A DNA stretch of 64,000 nucleotides from Suilimivivens sp964393865 (GTDB lineage: Bacteria; Bacillota; Clostridia; Lachnospirales; Lachnospiraceae). Every line of letters starts with the position of its first letter. Position 1 is the first letter of the stretch. The position numbers and the translations under genes were made by a program. Of this stretch, positions 34,330 to 43,185 are shown piece by piece. The notes under the pieces were generated by a model that had not been told where the DNA came from, searched no databases, and was given only the letters and a program-made list of their open reading frames with translations. The stretch covers positions 62,001 to 126,000 of the forward strand of contig CAYMUW010000001.1 in assembly GCA_964393865.1 (NCBI GenBank), given 5' to 3'.

Positions 34330-35168
34330 ACTTGAAATTCTGCCGGGAAAAAGATCCGGCGGATGATAACTGCTATAATGGCAAGGTAGAGAAGAATATA
34401 TATGATCTTCATCCGACGGTCATTTTTGGTTTCTTCATGCTCGGAATAGTAGGTTCGGGTTTTTCCCTTGCCGTAGCCTCTAAGGTCCATAGCATTGGCA
34501 ATATTACCTACCCGTTCAAAGGAAATAATGATCAGGGGAACTAAAATCAGGACATTTTGCTTTAGCCGGGTCAGTAAGCCGGTTCTTTTGGAATCAAGCT
34601 CCATCCCCCGTGCCTGCATGGAAATTTTGATGTCCGAAAAGTCCCTTGTGATATCAGGAATATAGCGGAATGCAATGGAAACAATAGTAGCTACCTTGTA
34701 GGGAACCTTGATAGAATACAGCCCGGCAGCAATTTCGCTGGGGGTGATAGCCTGAATAAAGGTCAGTGAAACGGTAAAGGTAGCCATAAATTTGGTAAAA
34801 CGTACCAGAAAATACCACAGAGTTTCCGCTGTTAAAATATATCTGGAGCTAAAGGTAAACAGTAAGGTTGAACCGCCTACAATATTCCGTCCGTAATCCG
34901 GAGAAACCACCCAAATCAGAAATAAATTAAATAAATTTACAACTACAATAAAGGTCATTAGCCCCCCTATCAGCTTCCAGTTGGGTTTAATGGATATCAG
35001 TCCAATCATGCTGACAATCAGGACAGGAAATAATATTCTAAAATCCCAGGTTGCAACCAAAAGAATGACCAATGCAAAAAACAGACGTACCTTGGTGGTG
35101 CCTGACAGCTTATCAAGAAAGGTGTGACCGGGAATTACGTTTATAAAGAGCCGTTTATTCATGTCCAT
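34311..35168 (-). CDS. ecfT: ECF transporter T component
   Basis: The 285-residue membrane protein has about five to six helices and the two cytoplasmic coupling-helix motifs, 'MQARGMELDSKR' and 'NAMDLRGYGKGKTRT', the A-R-G type signatures that contact the ATPases. It links the S component to the ATPase. The start is 35168 because AGAGGAA lies 7 bases before it; GTG 35174 and ATG 35162 are alternatives. Confidence 0.9.
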   Translation of the reverse strand: MDMNKRLFINVIPGHTFLDKLSGTTKVRLFFALVILLVATWDFRILFPVLIVSMIGLISIKPNWKLIGGLMTFIVVVNLFNLFLIWVVSPDYGRNIVGGSTLLFTFSSRYILTAETLWYFLVRFTKFMATFTVSLTFIQAITPSEIAAGLYSIKVPYKVATIVSIAFRYIPDITRDFSDIKISMQARGMELDSKRTGLLTRLKQNVLILVPLIIISFERVGNIANAMDLRGYGKGKTRTYYSEHEETKNDRRMKIIYILLYLAIIAVIIRRIFFPAEFQVWAPWI

Positions 35169-36870
35169 GTGCACGTTCCTCTCTTTCTACCTCAATAAAG
35201 TGCCGTATAAAGGCTTCCGGATCAATTCCGGCCTGTTTGGCCAGCGTTACAAGCGAGGTTTGTTTTAGATTGGCGGTTTTGATGACTTCAGAGTCAGAAA
35301 GTACTTTGAATACGTAATTATCTGCAATACATTTTCCGTCGGCAAACACGATAGCACGGTCTGTATACTCTATAGCCAGATGCATATCATGAGTTATAAA
35401 AAGTATGGTAATATGATAGTTTTTGTTTATTTCCTCAAGGAAATTCATGATCTCTGTGTAGTGCTTGTAGTCCTGGCCGGCAGTAGGCTCGTCCAGAATA
35501 ATGATTTCCGGCTGCAGCGCCAATATGGATGCAATGGTAACCCTTTTGCGCTGACCGTAGCTTAATACGGATACGGGCCAATTTCTCATAGGATACAGTC
35601 CGCACATTTTGAGCGTATCAGCTACACGCTTATCAATCTCCTCCTGACTGAACTGATTCAATGTAAGAGCCAAACGCACCTCGTCGGCAATAATATCCTT
35701 TACAATCATCTGATTGGGATTTTGCATAACATAGCCTATCTTTTGGCCAATCTCCTTTATAGACATGGACAGATAGTTGGTGTCGTTGATAAGGATTTCT
35801 CCGCTTGTGGGACGAATAATACCGCATAACAGCTTGGCCATAGTGGATTTCCCGGCACCGTTTTTCCCTATGATAGCAATTTTTTCGCCCCGGTGGATGT
35901 CGAAGGAAACATCATCCAATGCTTTTCGTCTCTCGTAGGAGAAGGTAACGTGTGATGCTCTTACGAGCAGTTCATCCTTTGAAGGAGCCTGATATTCTGA
36001 GGCGGCCTTCATTTCATCCAAAATTGCATTTTGATATTTGGAAATATCCAGTTCTTCAATCTGATCAAGATGATCCTCTGAGGTAAATTGAATGCCCGCA
36101 TTTTTCAGGGCGGAAATATATAAGGGCTCGCGAATGCCGTGTTCCTTCAGCATACCGGAGCAAAGCAGTTCATCGGGAGTGGAGTCTAACTGAATTTGTC
36201 CCTCGTCCACTAATATAATTCTGTCAACATGGCGGTATAAAACATCCTCAAGACGGTGCTCAATAATAAGAATGGTCTTATCCTTTTCACGATGAATTTG
36301 ATCGATCAAATCCACGGCAGCCATTCCCATAGCAGGGTCAAGAGCTGCAAGAGGTTCGTCAAACAGGAGTATTTCCTCTTCGTCATGCAAAATACCAGCT
36401 AAAGCCACCTTTTGCTTCTGTCCGCCTGACAGATGAAAGGGTGGCTCAATTAAAAAGTTTTCCATTCCGACTGTTTTTGCTGCGCTATCAACCTTTTCAA
36501 GCATGACCTCTCTGGGGGTCGAACGGTTTTCCAAAGAAAAGGCAATATCCTCGCCAACGGAAAGTCCAACGAACTGTGCGTCTGTGTCCTGCTGAACTGT
36601 TCCCACATGCTTGCTCAGTTCAAAAATGCTTGCATCTTTTGTTTCAACGCCGGCTACCTTCAGGGAACCGGTGATTTCCCCGTCATAGGAGAAAGGAATT
36701 AATCCGTTAATGCAGTTGGCAAGGGTTGATTTTCCACTGCCGCTGGGACCAAGGATTAATATCTTTTCTCCATGATAAAGGGTAAGATTGATATTTTTCA
36801 GCGTTGTTTCGGTTTGGGTTTTATATTTAAAACTAAAATCTTTAAATTCAACAATCGCTTTTTTCATCAT
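35155..36870 (-). CDS. ECF transporter A component, two ATPase domains fused
   Basis: The 571-residue protein holds two complete ABC ATPases in tandem: Walker A 'GPSGSGKSTLANC' (about 41), signature 'LSGGQKQKVALAG', Walker B 'ILLFDEPLAALD'; then Walker A 'GKNGAGKSTMAKL' (about 335), 'LSYGQRKRVTIAS', 'IIILDEPTAGQD'. ECF transporters usually need two ATPases; here both are in one chain. The start shares its A with the preceding TAA of the S component (TAATG). Confidence 0.93.
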   Translation of the reverse strand: MMKKAIVEFKDFSFKYKTQTETTLKNINLTLYHGEKILILGPSGSGKSTLANCINGLIPFSYDGEITGSLKVAGVETKDASIFELSKHVGTVQQDTDAQFVGLSVGEDIAFSLENRSTPREVMLEKVDSAAKTVGMENFLIEPPFHLSGGQKQKVALAGILHDEEEILLFDEPLAALDPAMGMAAVDLIDQIHREKDKTILIIEHRLEDVLYRHVDRIILVDEGQIQLDSTPDELLCSGMLKEHGIREPLYISALKNAGIQFTSEDHLDQIEELDISKYQNAILDEMKAASEYQAPSKDELLVRASHVTFSYERRKALDDVSFDIHRGEKIAIIGKNGAGKSTMAKLLCGIIRPTSGEILINDTNYLSMSIKEIGQKIGYVMQNPNQMIVKDIIADEVRLALTLNQFSQEEIDKRVADTLKMCGLYPMRNWPVSVLSYGQRKRVTIASILALQPEIIILDEPTAGQDYKHYTEIMNFLEEINKNYHITILFITHDMHLAIEYTDRAIVFADGKCIADNYVFKVLSDSEVIKTANLKQTSLVTLAKQAGIDPEAFIRHFIEVEREERAHGHE

Positions 36871-37451
36871 TAATCTTCTTTAACCAGATTTGTTTTGCGT
36901 GCATTACGTCTTGCAAGTAATGTTAATACAGGAATACCGATTACAATCAGAACAATACCATTGGAAATGATTGCGGATAAGGCCTGCATCCATGTGATGG
37001 TAAGCTCTGAAGAGTAGAACAGATAGGTCAATAAGGGGGTAACTACGCCAAAAGCAAGTGCATTACCGACAATAACGGTGATGATATAGATAATAGCATG
37101 CTTAACGGTAAAAACACCGTCCTCGATCTTTGCACCGTATAAGGGAAGAAGCCCTACAAACAGACCCAATACCAGGTTGCCGATAGACCAGTCAAACCAG
37201 AAGCCCCAGCCTCCGATCAGATCGGCGATTACATTGCCAACACCTGCAGCCACTGCGGCAGGTAAGGGTCCGAACAGACCTGCTACTACCACAACAACGA
37301 TCATTGCCGAAGTAAGTGAGGTATTGGTAAATACCTTGATCCCACCGAATACCATAAGTACGCCAAACAAAGCGGCGCCGATGGCCACGCCTACGATTGT
37401 TTTGGTGTTCCAAACACCAAGTAATAAAGACAGCTTGCTTTTTTCTTTCAT
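36870..37451 (-). CDS. ECF transporter S (substrate-binding) component, UPF0397-like
   Basis: The 193-residue membrane protein has five to six helices, opening with 'KTIVGVAIGAALFGVLMVFGG', the region in S components that docks to EcfT, and 'VVAGLFGPLPAAVAAGVGNVIADLIGGW', resembling UPF0397/PF07155 proteins. That family is often labelled a riboflavin transporter, but the substrate is not proven; the neighbours (SAM hydrolase, dipeptidase) suggest a different solute. AGGAGGAGAG precedes the start. First gene of a five-gene operon S-A-T-dipeptidase-SAM hydrolase. Confidence 0.8.
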   Translation of the reverse strand: MKEKSKLSLLLGVWNTKTIVGVAIGAALFGVLMVFGGIKVFTNTSLTSAMIVVVVVAGLFGPLPAAVAAGVGNVIADLIGGWGFWFDWSIGNLVLGLFVGLLPLYGAKIEDGVFTVKHAIIYIITVIVGNALAFGVVTPLLTYLFYSSELTITWMQALSAIISNGIVLIVIGIPVLTLLARRNARKTNLVKED

Positions 37452-37485
37452 TTCTCTCTCCTCCTAAGTTGATTGATCATATGTA

Positions 37486-37521
37486 AAATGCTCCTATAGC
37501 ATTTCCCATAGAATTACTATG
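37486..37521 (-). promoter_or_regulatory. Two hairpins/palindrome in the ECF operon leader
   Basis: CATAG-AATTA-CTATG (37507-37521) covers the predicted start point, and AAATGCT (37486-37492) pairs with AGCATTT (37498-37504). The first may be a protein operator, the second an RNA stem. No known riboswitch class is recognised. Confidence 0.35.
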
Positions 37522-37528
37522 TTTTAAT

Positions 37529-37557
37529 ATTATACCTTTCATGCGTATAAAACGCAA
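37529..37557 (-). promoter_or_regulatory. Sigma-A promoter of the ECF operon
   Basis: On the minus strand, TTGCGT (complement of 37552-37557), 17 bases, TATAAT (complement of 37529-37534). Confidence 0.65.
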
Positions 37558-37575
37558 GGATAAACAGAGTTTTAA

Positions 37576-38823
37576 CTAAAAATAATCCGAAAAATATGGT
37601 TTTTCCACAGGAATCAGACGTTCCAGCCAGGTGAGCATGTAGTATTCCGTTTTGATTTTTTCGTGGTCATAAAGATAGGAGGGCCTTTTGTAGCCCATCA
37701 GCATGGCGGTTAAGGTGTTTATGTCAAGCTCAACCACATTAATAGACTGGTTATCCTCAACCTGTTCGCACAGGGCTTCGCCGTCGTGCCATGAAACCAT
37801 ATAATCACCTTCGTTCCAGGGAGCCATCTGATCGTGAACCTTAAAATGAATTTTAAAGTCCTCAGGCTGTATCTGAAAGGGATAATATTCCAAAAAGTTT
37901 CTTACATTAACAATTCTGGCCATGATATAGGGAGAAATGGTTTCTGTGATCTCGCTGTCCTCAAAAAGATAGGCCATAGGCTCACCGGAATAATTATCTC
38001 CCTGAACCTGATCGATCATGGAAAAGTGGGCGGTAATATAATTCCAAAGCCCATAGTTGGCTTCTATATTTAAATAAACCATTTCCTTGATGTGAAAAAT
38101 ATCGTTTGCAATGTAATAAACAACATATCCCAAAGGCTTATGCTCCTTGCTATAATACACGGCGGCAATCATATCGTCATTGTCCCAGCGCCAGTACTCT
38201 TCCCATGATAAGGTATCCCGGATTAGACATCCATGGCGCTGCAATGCAAAATAAGAGTGTACATTATGATAATCCTCAGAGTCCAGACTGACGCGTTCCA
38301 CCATGCCGCTGACAGGTCGGGCTTTGGGAAGCTGCGTATCCTTTACGGTAAATGTCAGCTTATCTGAAACGATTTCCCATCCCATCTTTCGATAAAAGGG
38401 GATGGAATAGGGATAAAGGAAGGAAATAGGCATTTCCTTTTCGTGCATGTAGTTAAGGACATGCTTCATCAGGGAGTGGATCAGTCCTCTTCCGGTGTAT
38501 TCAGGATAAGTGGCAACGCCGGTAATCCCTCCCATATCCATAATTTCATCATGAATATTTACCTTCATGGAGTAGACCACGATCATGGATGCCAGCTTTT
38601 CCTTATAGAACCAGCCAAGCACATAGGCCTCCTCCAGAATGGGACGCTTGGCATATTTGATTTCTTCCTGCTGCCATCCGGTTTGAAACAGATCATAGGA
38701 GGTTACCTGAAATGCATATTGCAGCAATGCATTGAATTGTTCCAGATCGCTTTTGTCAAGCTCCCGCATTCGAAAGTCACCATTTATCTCAAGGTAAGTA
38801 TATTTTTCTTTTTGGTCTTCCAT
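37576..38823 (-). CDS. Eis-like GNAT family N-acetyltransferase
   Basis: The 415-residue protein has an N-terminal GNAT domain (about 15-160) with the acetyl-CoA loop 'GVATYPEYTGRGLIHSLMKHVL' and 'LYPYSIPFYRKMGWE', a middle second GNAT-like domain, and a C-terminal SCP-like domain, the three-part build of Eis (enhanced intracellular survival) proteins. Eis of mycobacteria acetylates amines including aminoglycosides; the natural substrate of clostridial copies is unknown, so resistance should not be assumed. Stand-alone gene. Confidence 0.82.
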   Translation of the reverse strand: MEDQKEKYTYLEINGDFRMRELDKSDLEQFNALLQYAFQVTSYDLFQTGWQQEEIKYAKRPILEEAYVLGWFYKEKLASMIVVYSMKVNIHDEIMDMGGITGVATYPEYTGRGLIHSLMKHVLNYMHEKEMPISFLYPYSIPFYRKMGWEIVSDKLTFTVKDTQLPKARPVSGMVERVSLDSEDYHNVHSYFALQRHGCLIRDTLSWEEYWRWDNDDMIAAVYYSKEHKPLGYVVYYIANDIFHIKEMVYLNIEANYGLWNYITAHFSMIDQVQGDNYSGEPMAYLFEDSEITETISPYIMARIVNVRNFLEYYPFQIQPEDFKIHFKVHDQMAPWNEGDYMVSWHDGEALCEQVEDNQSINVVELDINTLTAMLMGYKRPSYLYDHEKIKTEYYMLTWLERLIPVEKPYFSDYF

Positions 38824-38956
38824 AAGTTGACACCTTTCTCAAAGCAGAGCAAAAATAGTATCTGTCTTCCAATAAATATTTTACACCCAGCGGCCTGATT
38901 TGTGTTAATATTTTTTTCAGAGATAAACAGGGGCTTTACAGGGTGGAAGAAGAAAA

Positions 38957-39646
38957 ATGAAGATCTATATTTGTGATGATGAACCGCAGATGTTAAAAAG
39001 CATTTCCAAAAGGGTAAAAGCAATTTTGCCGGATTCCACAATAGAAGAGTTTTCAGACAGCCGGGCACTGTTAGCCGGACTAAAGCTGTCAGGGTGTGAT
39101 TTGCTTCTTCTTGATATTGATATGCCAAAGGTAAGCGGACTTGACATAGCAAAACAGCTTGATCTGTGTTTAGAGAAGCCGTTGCTGGTATTTGTGACAA
39201 GTCATGACGAATTGGTTTATGACAGCCTGACCTTTCATCCCTTTGGGTTTGTACGAAAAGGTTATATAGACGACGAGCTTGAAAGAACACTGAAAGATTG
39301 CAGGAGGGAGCTGTCTCAAAGAGACATATATTTCACCTTTAAAAGCGGCTGTGAAAATATTCGGCTGAAAATTTCGGAAATGCTCTACTTTGAAAGTCAG
39401 GGAAATTATCTGAATTTGTATACAGCAGATCAGGTTTACCGCATCAGGAATACCATAGCAGCAGTTGAGGAGACGCTTTCCGAAAAAGGATTTATCCGTT
39501 TTCACCGAGGGTTTCTGGTGAACCAGCAGGCCGTGAAGGTTTTGGGAACAGAGGAAGCACAACTGGTAACGGGAGATAAAATCCCCATTGGGAGAAGCTA
39601 TGGGGAAGCGGCGAAGCGTCAGCTCATGAGGTATATGCGGAAATGA
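38957..39646 (+). CDS. LytTR family response regulator
   Basis: The 229-residue protein has a receiver domain (1-120) with D7-D8 and phospho-acceptor D53 in 'LLLDIDMPKVSG', and a C-terminal LytTR DNA-binding domain (about 130-229: 'ISEMLYFESQGNYLNLYT', 'FIRFHRGFLVNQQAVK'). It belongs to the AgrA/LytR style of regulator. It overlaps the kinase gene by 4 bases (ATGA), and ABC-2 exporter genes follow, which it most likely controls. Confidence 0.92.
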   Translation: MKIYICDDEPQMLKSISKRVKAILPDSTIEEFSDSRALLAGLKLSGCDLLLLDIDMPKVSGLDIAKQLDLCLEKPLLVFVTSHDELVYDSLTFHPFGFVRKGYIDDELERTLKDCRRELSQRDIYFTFKSGCENIRLKISEMLYFESQGNYLNLYTADQVYRIRNTIAAVEETLSEKGFIRFHRGFLVNQQAVKVLGTEEAQLVTGDKIPIGRSYGEAAKRQLMRYMRK

Positions 39647-40371
39647 AAAGATACAACGACCTGAAAAGGGAATATGATGCGCTGGAAGAAAAGTACAGAA
39701 AGCTTTGGGGAGAGAAGTCGGAGCTTGATTATGAATTTGCAATGCTTAAGGATGAAACAGAGCATGTGCGAGCACAGGACGCCGAAATACGTGCTCTGCA
39801 TCAAAGCATCCGAAAGCTAAAGCATGATATGAAAAATCATCTTATGGTAATCGGCTCGTACATGAACGGAAAGGATTACGAGGCGGCAAAGGAGTATACC
39901 TCGGAAATTCTGGATAAGCTGAATGCAGTGCACAGCTACATTGAAACGGGAAATTCCCTGCTCAATCATATTGTAAATGAAAAGTTTGAGACTGCACGGA
40001 GGAAAGGAATTTTGGTTAAGGCAGAAATTGAAAACCTGTCCTTCGAAAAAATGAAAAGCATGGACTTTTCCGCAATGTTTTCCAATATGCTTGACAATGC
40101 AATCGAAGCATCGGAAAAGGAGGCAGGTATCAGGCAGGAAATACTGGTAAGCGTTTTTCAAAAACGTGGGTATGAAGCGGTCTGCGTGAAAAATAAAATC
40201 GGGAAGTCGGTTTTACAAAAAAATCCTAAGCTCCTTTCCACCAAGACGGAAGGCGAAGGGCATGGAATGGGAATTCGGCAGATCAGGGAGCTGACAGAAA
40301 AATACCAGGGCTTGTGTGATTTTTATGAGGAGGATGATTTTTTCTGTGTCTGTGTGTTTATCCCTAAATAG
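39643..40371 (+). CDS. Soluble GHKL-type histidine kinase
   Basis: The 242-residue protein begins with a coiled-coil (about 1-55), then the AgrC-like H box 'KLKHDMKNHLMVIGSY' with H61, and a GHKL ATPase domain with N box 'MFSNMLDNAIEAS' and G box 'GEGHGMGIRQIREL'. Unlike AgrC/VirS relatives it has no membrane helices at all, so it must sense an intracellular signal or partner through the coiled coil. Gene order is regulator then kinase. Confidence 0.88.
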   Translation: MKRYNDLKREYDALEEKYRKLWGEKSELDYEFAMLKDETEHVRAQDAEIRALHQSIRKLKHDMKNHLMVIGSYMNGKDYEAAKEYTSEILDKLNAVHSYIETGNSLLNHIVNEKFETARRKGILVKAEIENLSFEKMKSMDFSAMFSNMLDNAIEASEKEAGIRQEILVSVFQKRGYEAVCVKNKIGKSVLQKNPKLLSTKTEGEGHGMGIRQIRELTEKYQGLCDFYEEDDFFCVCVFIPK

Positions 40372-40388
40372 CTGCTGTTTATCCCAAT

Positions 40389-40420
40389 CCCTTGTAAATG
40401 GATTTTACAGGGGATATTTT
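40389..40420 (+). terminator. Hairpin between the kinase and the ABC genes
   Basis: CCCTTGTAAA at 40389-40398 pairs (one G-U) with TTTACAGGGG at 40404-40413, followed by ATATTTTT. It could end the two-component transcript or act as a partial terminator before the exporter genes. Confidence 0.5.
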
Positions 40421-40436
40421 TATGTGGAGGTGTATG

Positions 40437-41342
40437 ATGATCAGTTTTGAAAATGTAAGCAAATTTATTCTCTCCGATATAAGCATTCATGTGCCGGTGG
40501 GGAAAACGGTAGGTCTGATCGGAGCTTCCGGAGCTGGCAAAACCACCTTTATAAAGCTGGTATGCGGGCTGCTGGCACCGGAGAACGGCGCCGTATACAC
40601 TATGGGAATCAAACCGGTACAGGAGCGAAAACAGCTGAGTAAAAACATGAGTGTATTGTTTACAGATATTCCCGCTCTGGAGGCGGAGGATACGGTTGCA
40701 GGCAACTTTAGGATATTGCAAAGGCTATACGGAATAGACAGGAATCAATTTCAGACTGATTATAAGGAGTTGGCAAAAAGGCTTGGTTTTGCGGCTTTTG
40801 AAGATCAGGCGGTGAGAAATTTGTCCATGGGACAAAGGCGGAGAGCCGAAATTGGAGGGGTGCTGATTAGACGTCCTAAGCTGCTTCTTTTGGACGAGCC
40901 AACAGATGGGCTGGACGAAAATGCAAAACAGGCTTTTTATGAGCTGCTGGAAGAACGTAAGAGGGAAGGCCTTACCGTGCTTCTCACCTCCCATAATATG
41001 GTGGAGGTTTCAAGGGTATGCGGCAGGATCGCCCTGCTGGATCAGGGAAAGCTTCTTTATTATGGTAAAGAGCAGCAGCTTAGAAAGAAATTTGCACCTA
41101 TTGACAAAATGTGGCTGGTGCTGGAGGGTGAGATTCCCGATTTGGAGGATCTGCCCATTGTCAGATATTGGGTGGATGGAAACCGGCTTGGACTGGAATA
41201 CAATTCCAATTATGTGACGGCAGCAGAGATCCTAAAGCTGATTATGGGGCAGACGACAGTAAAGGAAGTGAAGGTTCGAAAGCCGGATCTGGAGGATATT
41301 ATTATTCAACTGAAGACAGAGAAGGAAGAGGGAAAGCTCTGA
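40437..41342 (+). CDS. ABC-2 type exporter ATPase
   Basis: The 301-residue ATPase has Walker A 'GASGAGKTTFIKL', signature 'LSMGQRRRAEIGG', Walker B 'LLLLDEPTDGLD' and a C-terminal extension typical of drug/lipid exporters. The start at 40437 has GGAGG 6 bases upstream; ATG 40434 is too close. It precedes a second ATPase and two permeases, so the locus carries two ATPases for one exporter pair. Confidence 0.85.
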   Translation: MISFENVSKFILSDISIHVPVGKTVGLIGASGAGKTTFIKLVCGLLAPENGAVYTMGIKPVQERKQLSKNMSVLFTDIPALEAEDTVAGNFRILQRLYGIDRNQFQTDYKELAKRLGFAAFEDQAVRNLSMGQRRRAEIGGVLIRRPKLLLLDEPTDGLDENAKQAFYELLEERKREGLTVLLTSHNMVEVSRVCGRIALLDQGKLLYYGKEQQLRKKFAPIDKMWLVLEGEIPDLEDLPIVRYWVDGNRLGLEYNSNYVTAAEILKLIMGQTTVKEVKVRKPDLEDIIIQLKTEKEEGKL

Positions 41343-41363
41343 CAGGTATGAAAAAGGAGGGGA

Positions 41364-42365
41364 ATGGAAATGAACAGCTTTATTGATGTGAAAAATGTCA
41401 GCAAGACATTTAAGGTGAATAAGCGGGCGCAGGGTGTAAGCGGAATGGTCGCAAACCTTGTGGCGCCTAAATATGAAAAAAGACAGGCTGTAAGGGATAT
41501 CAGCTTTACCATTGACAGGGGAGAAATGGTAGGATTTATCGGACCCAATGGAGCCGGTAAGTCAACCACGATCAAAATGCTTTCCGGCATTCTTTATCCG
41601 GATAAGGGAGACATCAGGGTTGGAGGATATATTCCGTATAAACAGAGAAAAGAATATGTGGGAAGCATCGGTGTGGTGTTTGGCCAGAAATCACAGCTGC
41701 AGTGGGACTTGCCGGTCATTGACAGCTTCGAGCTTTTAAAGGCCATTTACAGGGTGCCGGATGACAGATACCGGGAAAATTTGGAAAGATTTACGGATAT
41801 GCTGGATATGGGCAGCTTTTTAAAACAGCCGGTAAGGCAGCTATCCTTAGGACAGCGTATGAGAGCGGATATTGTGGCGGCGCTTTTACATTCCCCTAAG
41901 ATCGTGTTTTTTGATGAACCCACCATTGGTGTGGATGTGGTGGGAAAGGAAAGCATAAGGAGCTTTATCAGGGAGCTGAATGAACAGGACGGCGTTACCA
42001 TGATCTTTACCACTCACGATATGCAGGACATTGAAAAGACCTGTAAGCGACTGATTATTATTGATGAGGGAAATAAGGTTTATGACGGTTCTCTTTTTGG
42101 AATCCGTAAACAGTATGGAACAACACGTCAACTGGATGTGGAGTTTGGTTCAGGATGTGAGATAAAGCCCATTGACAGGGTTGAAATCAGAGAGCTGGAT
42201 ATTCTGGATGGAAGAAAAAAGCGTTTTGTATTTGAAAATCAGGAGGTACAAATAGGCGAGCTGATGCATCATCTTCTGACTAATTATGATGTGAGGGATA
42301 TTAATATTTCCGAGCCGGAAATAGAAGGCATTATAAGGAAAATCTATAGTGGGGAGGCATCCTGA
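41364..42365 (+). CDS. ABC-2 type exporter ATPase (DUF990-associated class)
   Basis: The 333-residue ATPase opens with the motif typical of ATPases paired with DUF990 permeases ('KTFKVNKRAQGVSGMVANLVAPKY', then 'QAVRDISFTIDRGEMVGFIGPNGAGKST'), with signature 'LSLGQRMRADIVAAL' and Walker B 'IVFFDEPTIGVD'. GGAGGGG precedes the start. Probably the true partner of the two DUF990-like permeases that follow directly. Confidence 0.9.
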   Translation: MEMNSFIDVKNVSKTFKVNKRAQGVSGMVANLVAPKYEKRQAVRDISFTIDRGEMVGFIGPNGAGKSTTIKMLSGILYPDKGDIRVGGYIPYKQRKEYVGSIGVVFGQKSQLQWDLPVIDSFELLKAIYRVPDDRYRENLERFTDMLDMGSFLKQPVRQLSLGQRMRADIVAALLHSPKIVFFDEPTIGVDVVGKESIRSFIRELNEQDGVTMIFTTHDMQDIEKTCKRLIIIDEGNKVYDGSLFGIRKQYGTTRQLDVEFGSGCEIKPIDRVEIRELDILDGRKKRFVFENQEVQIGELMHHLLTNYDVRDINISEPEIEGIIRKIYSGEAS

Positions 42366-42366
42366 C

Positions 42367-43161
42367 ATGTTTATTACACCATATTTTGCTTTTGCCAGGA
42401 AAAGTTTTTTGGGACGAAGTGCATACCGGTTTGACCACTTTATGAGTATTTTGAATACCTGCCTGCAAATCTTTATTTTTTGGGGAATTTATACGGCACT
42501 CTATGCAGGCAGAAGCGAGGTAGACGGGATTACTATGACAATGGTAACCACCAGCTTTATTCTCTCCATGGGATTAAAAGCGGTTTTTTATGTAGATGAT
42601 TACCTTCTGCCGTCTAAGATATGGAACGGCAGCATTGCAAATGAATTTTTAAGACCGGTCAGCTTCAGGGGCAGAATGCTTGCGGAAAATCTGGGCAATG
42701 CAGCATTTAACGTTGTTTTTCATTTCCTTCCGGCGCTTGTGATATCGGTTGTGGTAATAGGTATTCATCCGCCTGAAAGCATGGCAATGCTTCTGCTGTT
42801 TCTTCTGAGTGCAGCACTGGGCTACGGTGTTTTGTGGGGGCTCAGCTTTATGGTGCAGGCTGCAGCTTTCTGGACTTTTAATATATGGAGTTTGTCTACC
42901 CTTAAGGATGTTTTCATCAATGTGCTTTCAGGAGCAATGATTCCTTTATGGTTTATGCCGGAATGGATTTATGAGGTTTTAAAGCTGACGCCCTTTCCCT
43001 ATATCTATTTTACACCTGTGCAGATTTACTTGGGGCAGCTTTCCTATCAGGAAGTTTGGAAGCGGTGCGGAGTGCAGCTTTTTTGGATTCTCCTGATTTA
43101 CTTTTTGGGCAGTTTTTTCTGGAAAAGAGGACAGAAAAAGCTTGTGGTACAGGGAGGATGA
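42367..43161 (+). CDS. ABC-2 permease, DUF990-like
   Basis: The 264-residue protein has six membrane helices, a basic N-terminal start and the conserved 'GAMIPLWFMPEWIYEVLKLTPFPYIYFTPVQIYLG', typical of the ABC2_membrane_6/DUF990 family. The start at 42367 lies 1 base after the ATPase stop, with GGGGAGG about 9 bases upstream. Confidence 0.85.
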   Translation: MFITPYFAFARKSFLGRSAYRFDHFMSILNTCLQIFIFWGIYTALYAGRSEVDGITMTMVTTSFILSMGLKAVFYVDDYLLPSKIWNGSIANEFLRPVSFRGRMLAENLGNAAFNVVFHFLPALVISVVVIGIHPPESMAMLLLFLLSAALGYGVLWGLSFMVQAAAFWTFNIWSLSTLKDVFINVLSGAMIPLWFMPEWIYEVLKLTPFPYIYFTPVQIYLGQLSYQEVWKRCGVQLFWILLIYFLGSFFWKRGQKKLVVQGG

Positions 43162-43185
43162 AAAGCTGAATAAATGGAGGGAGCA

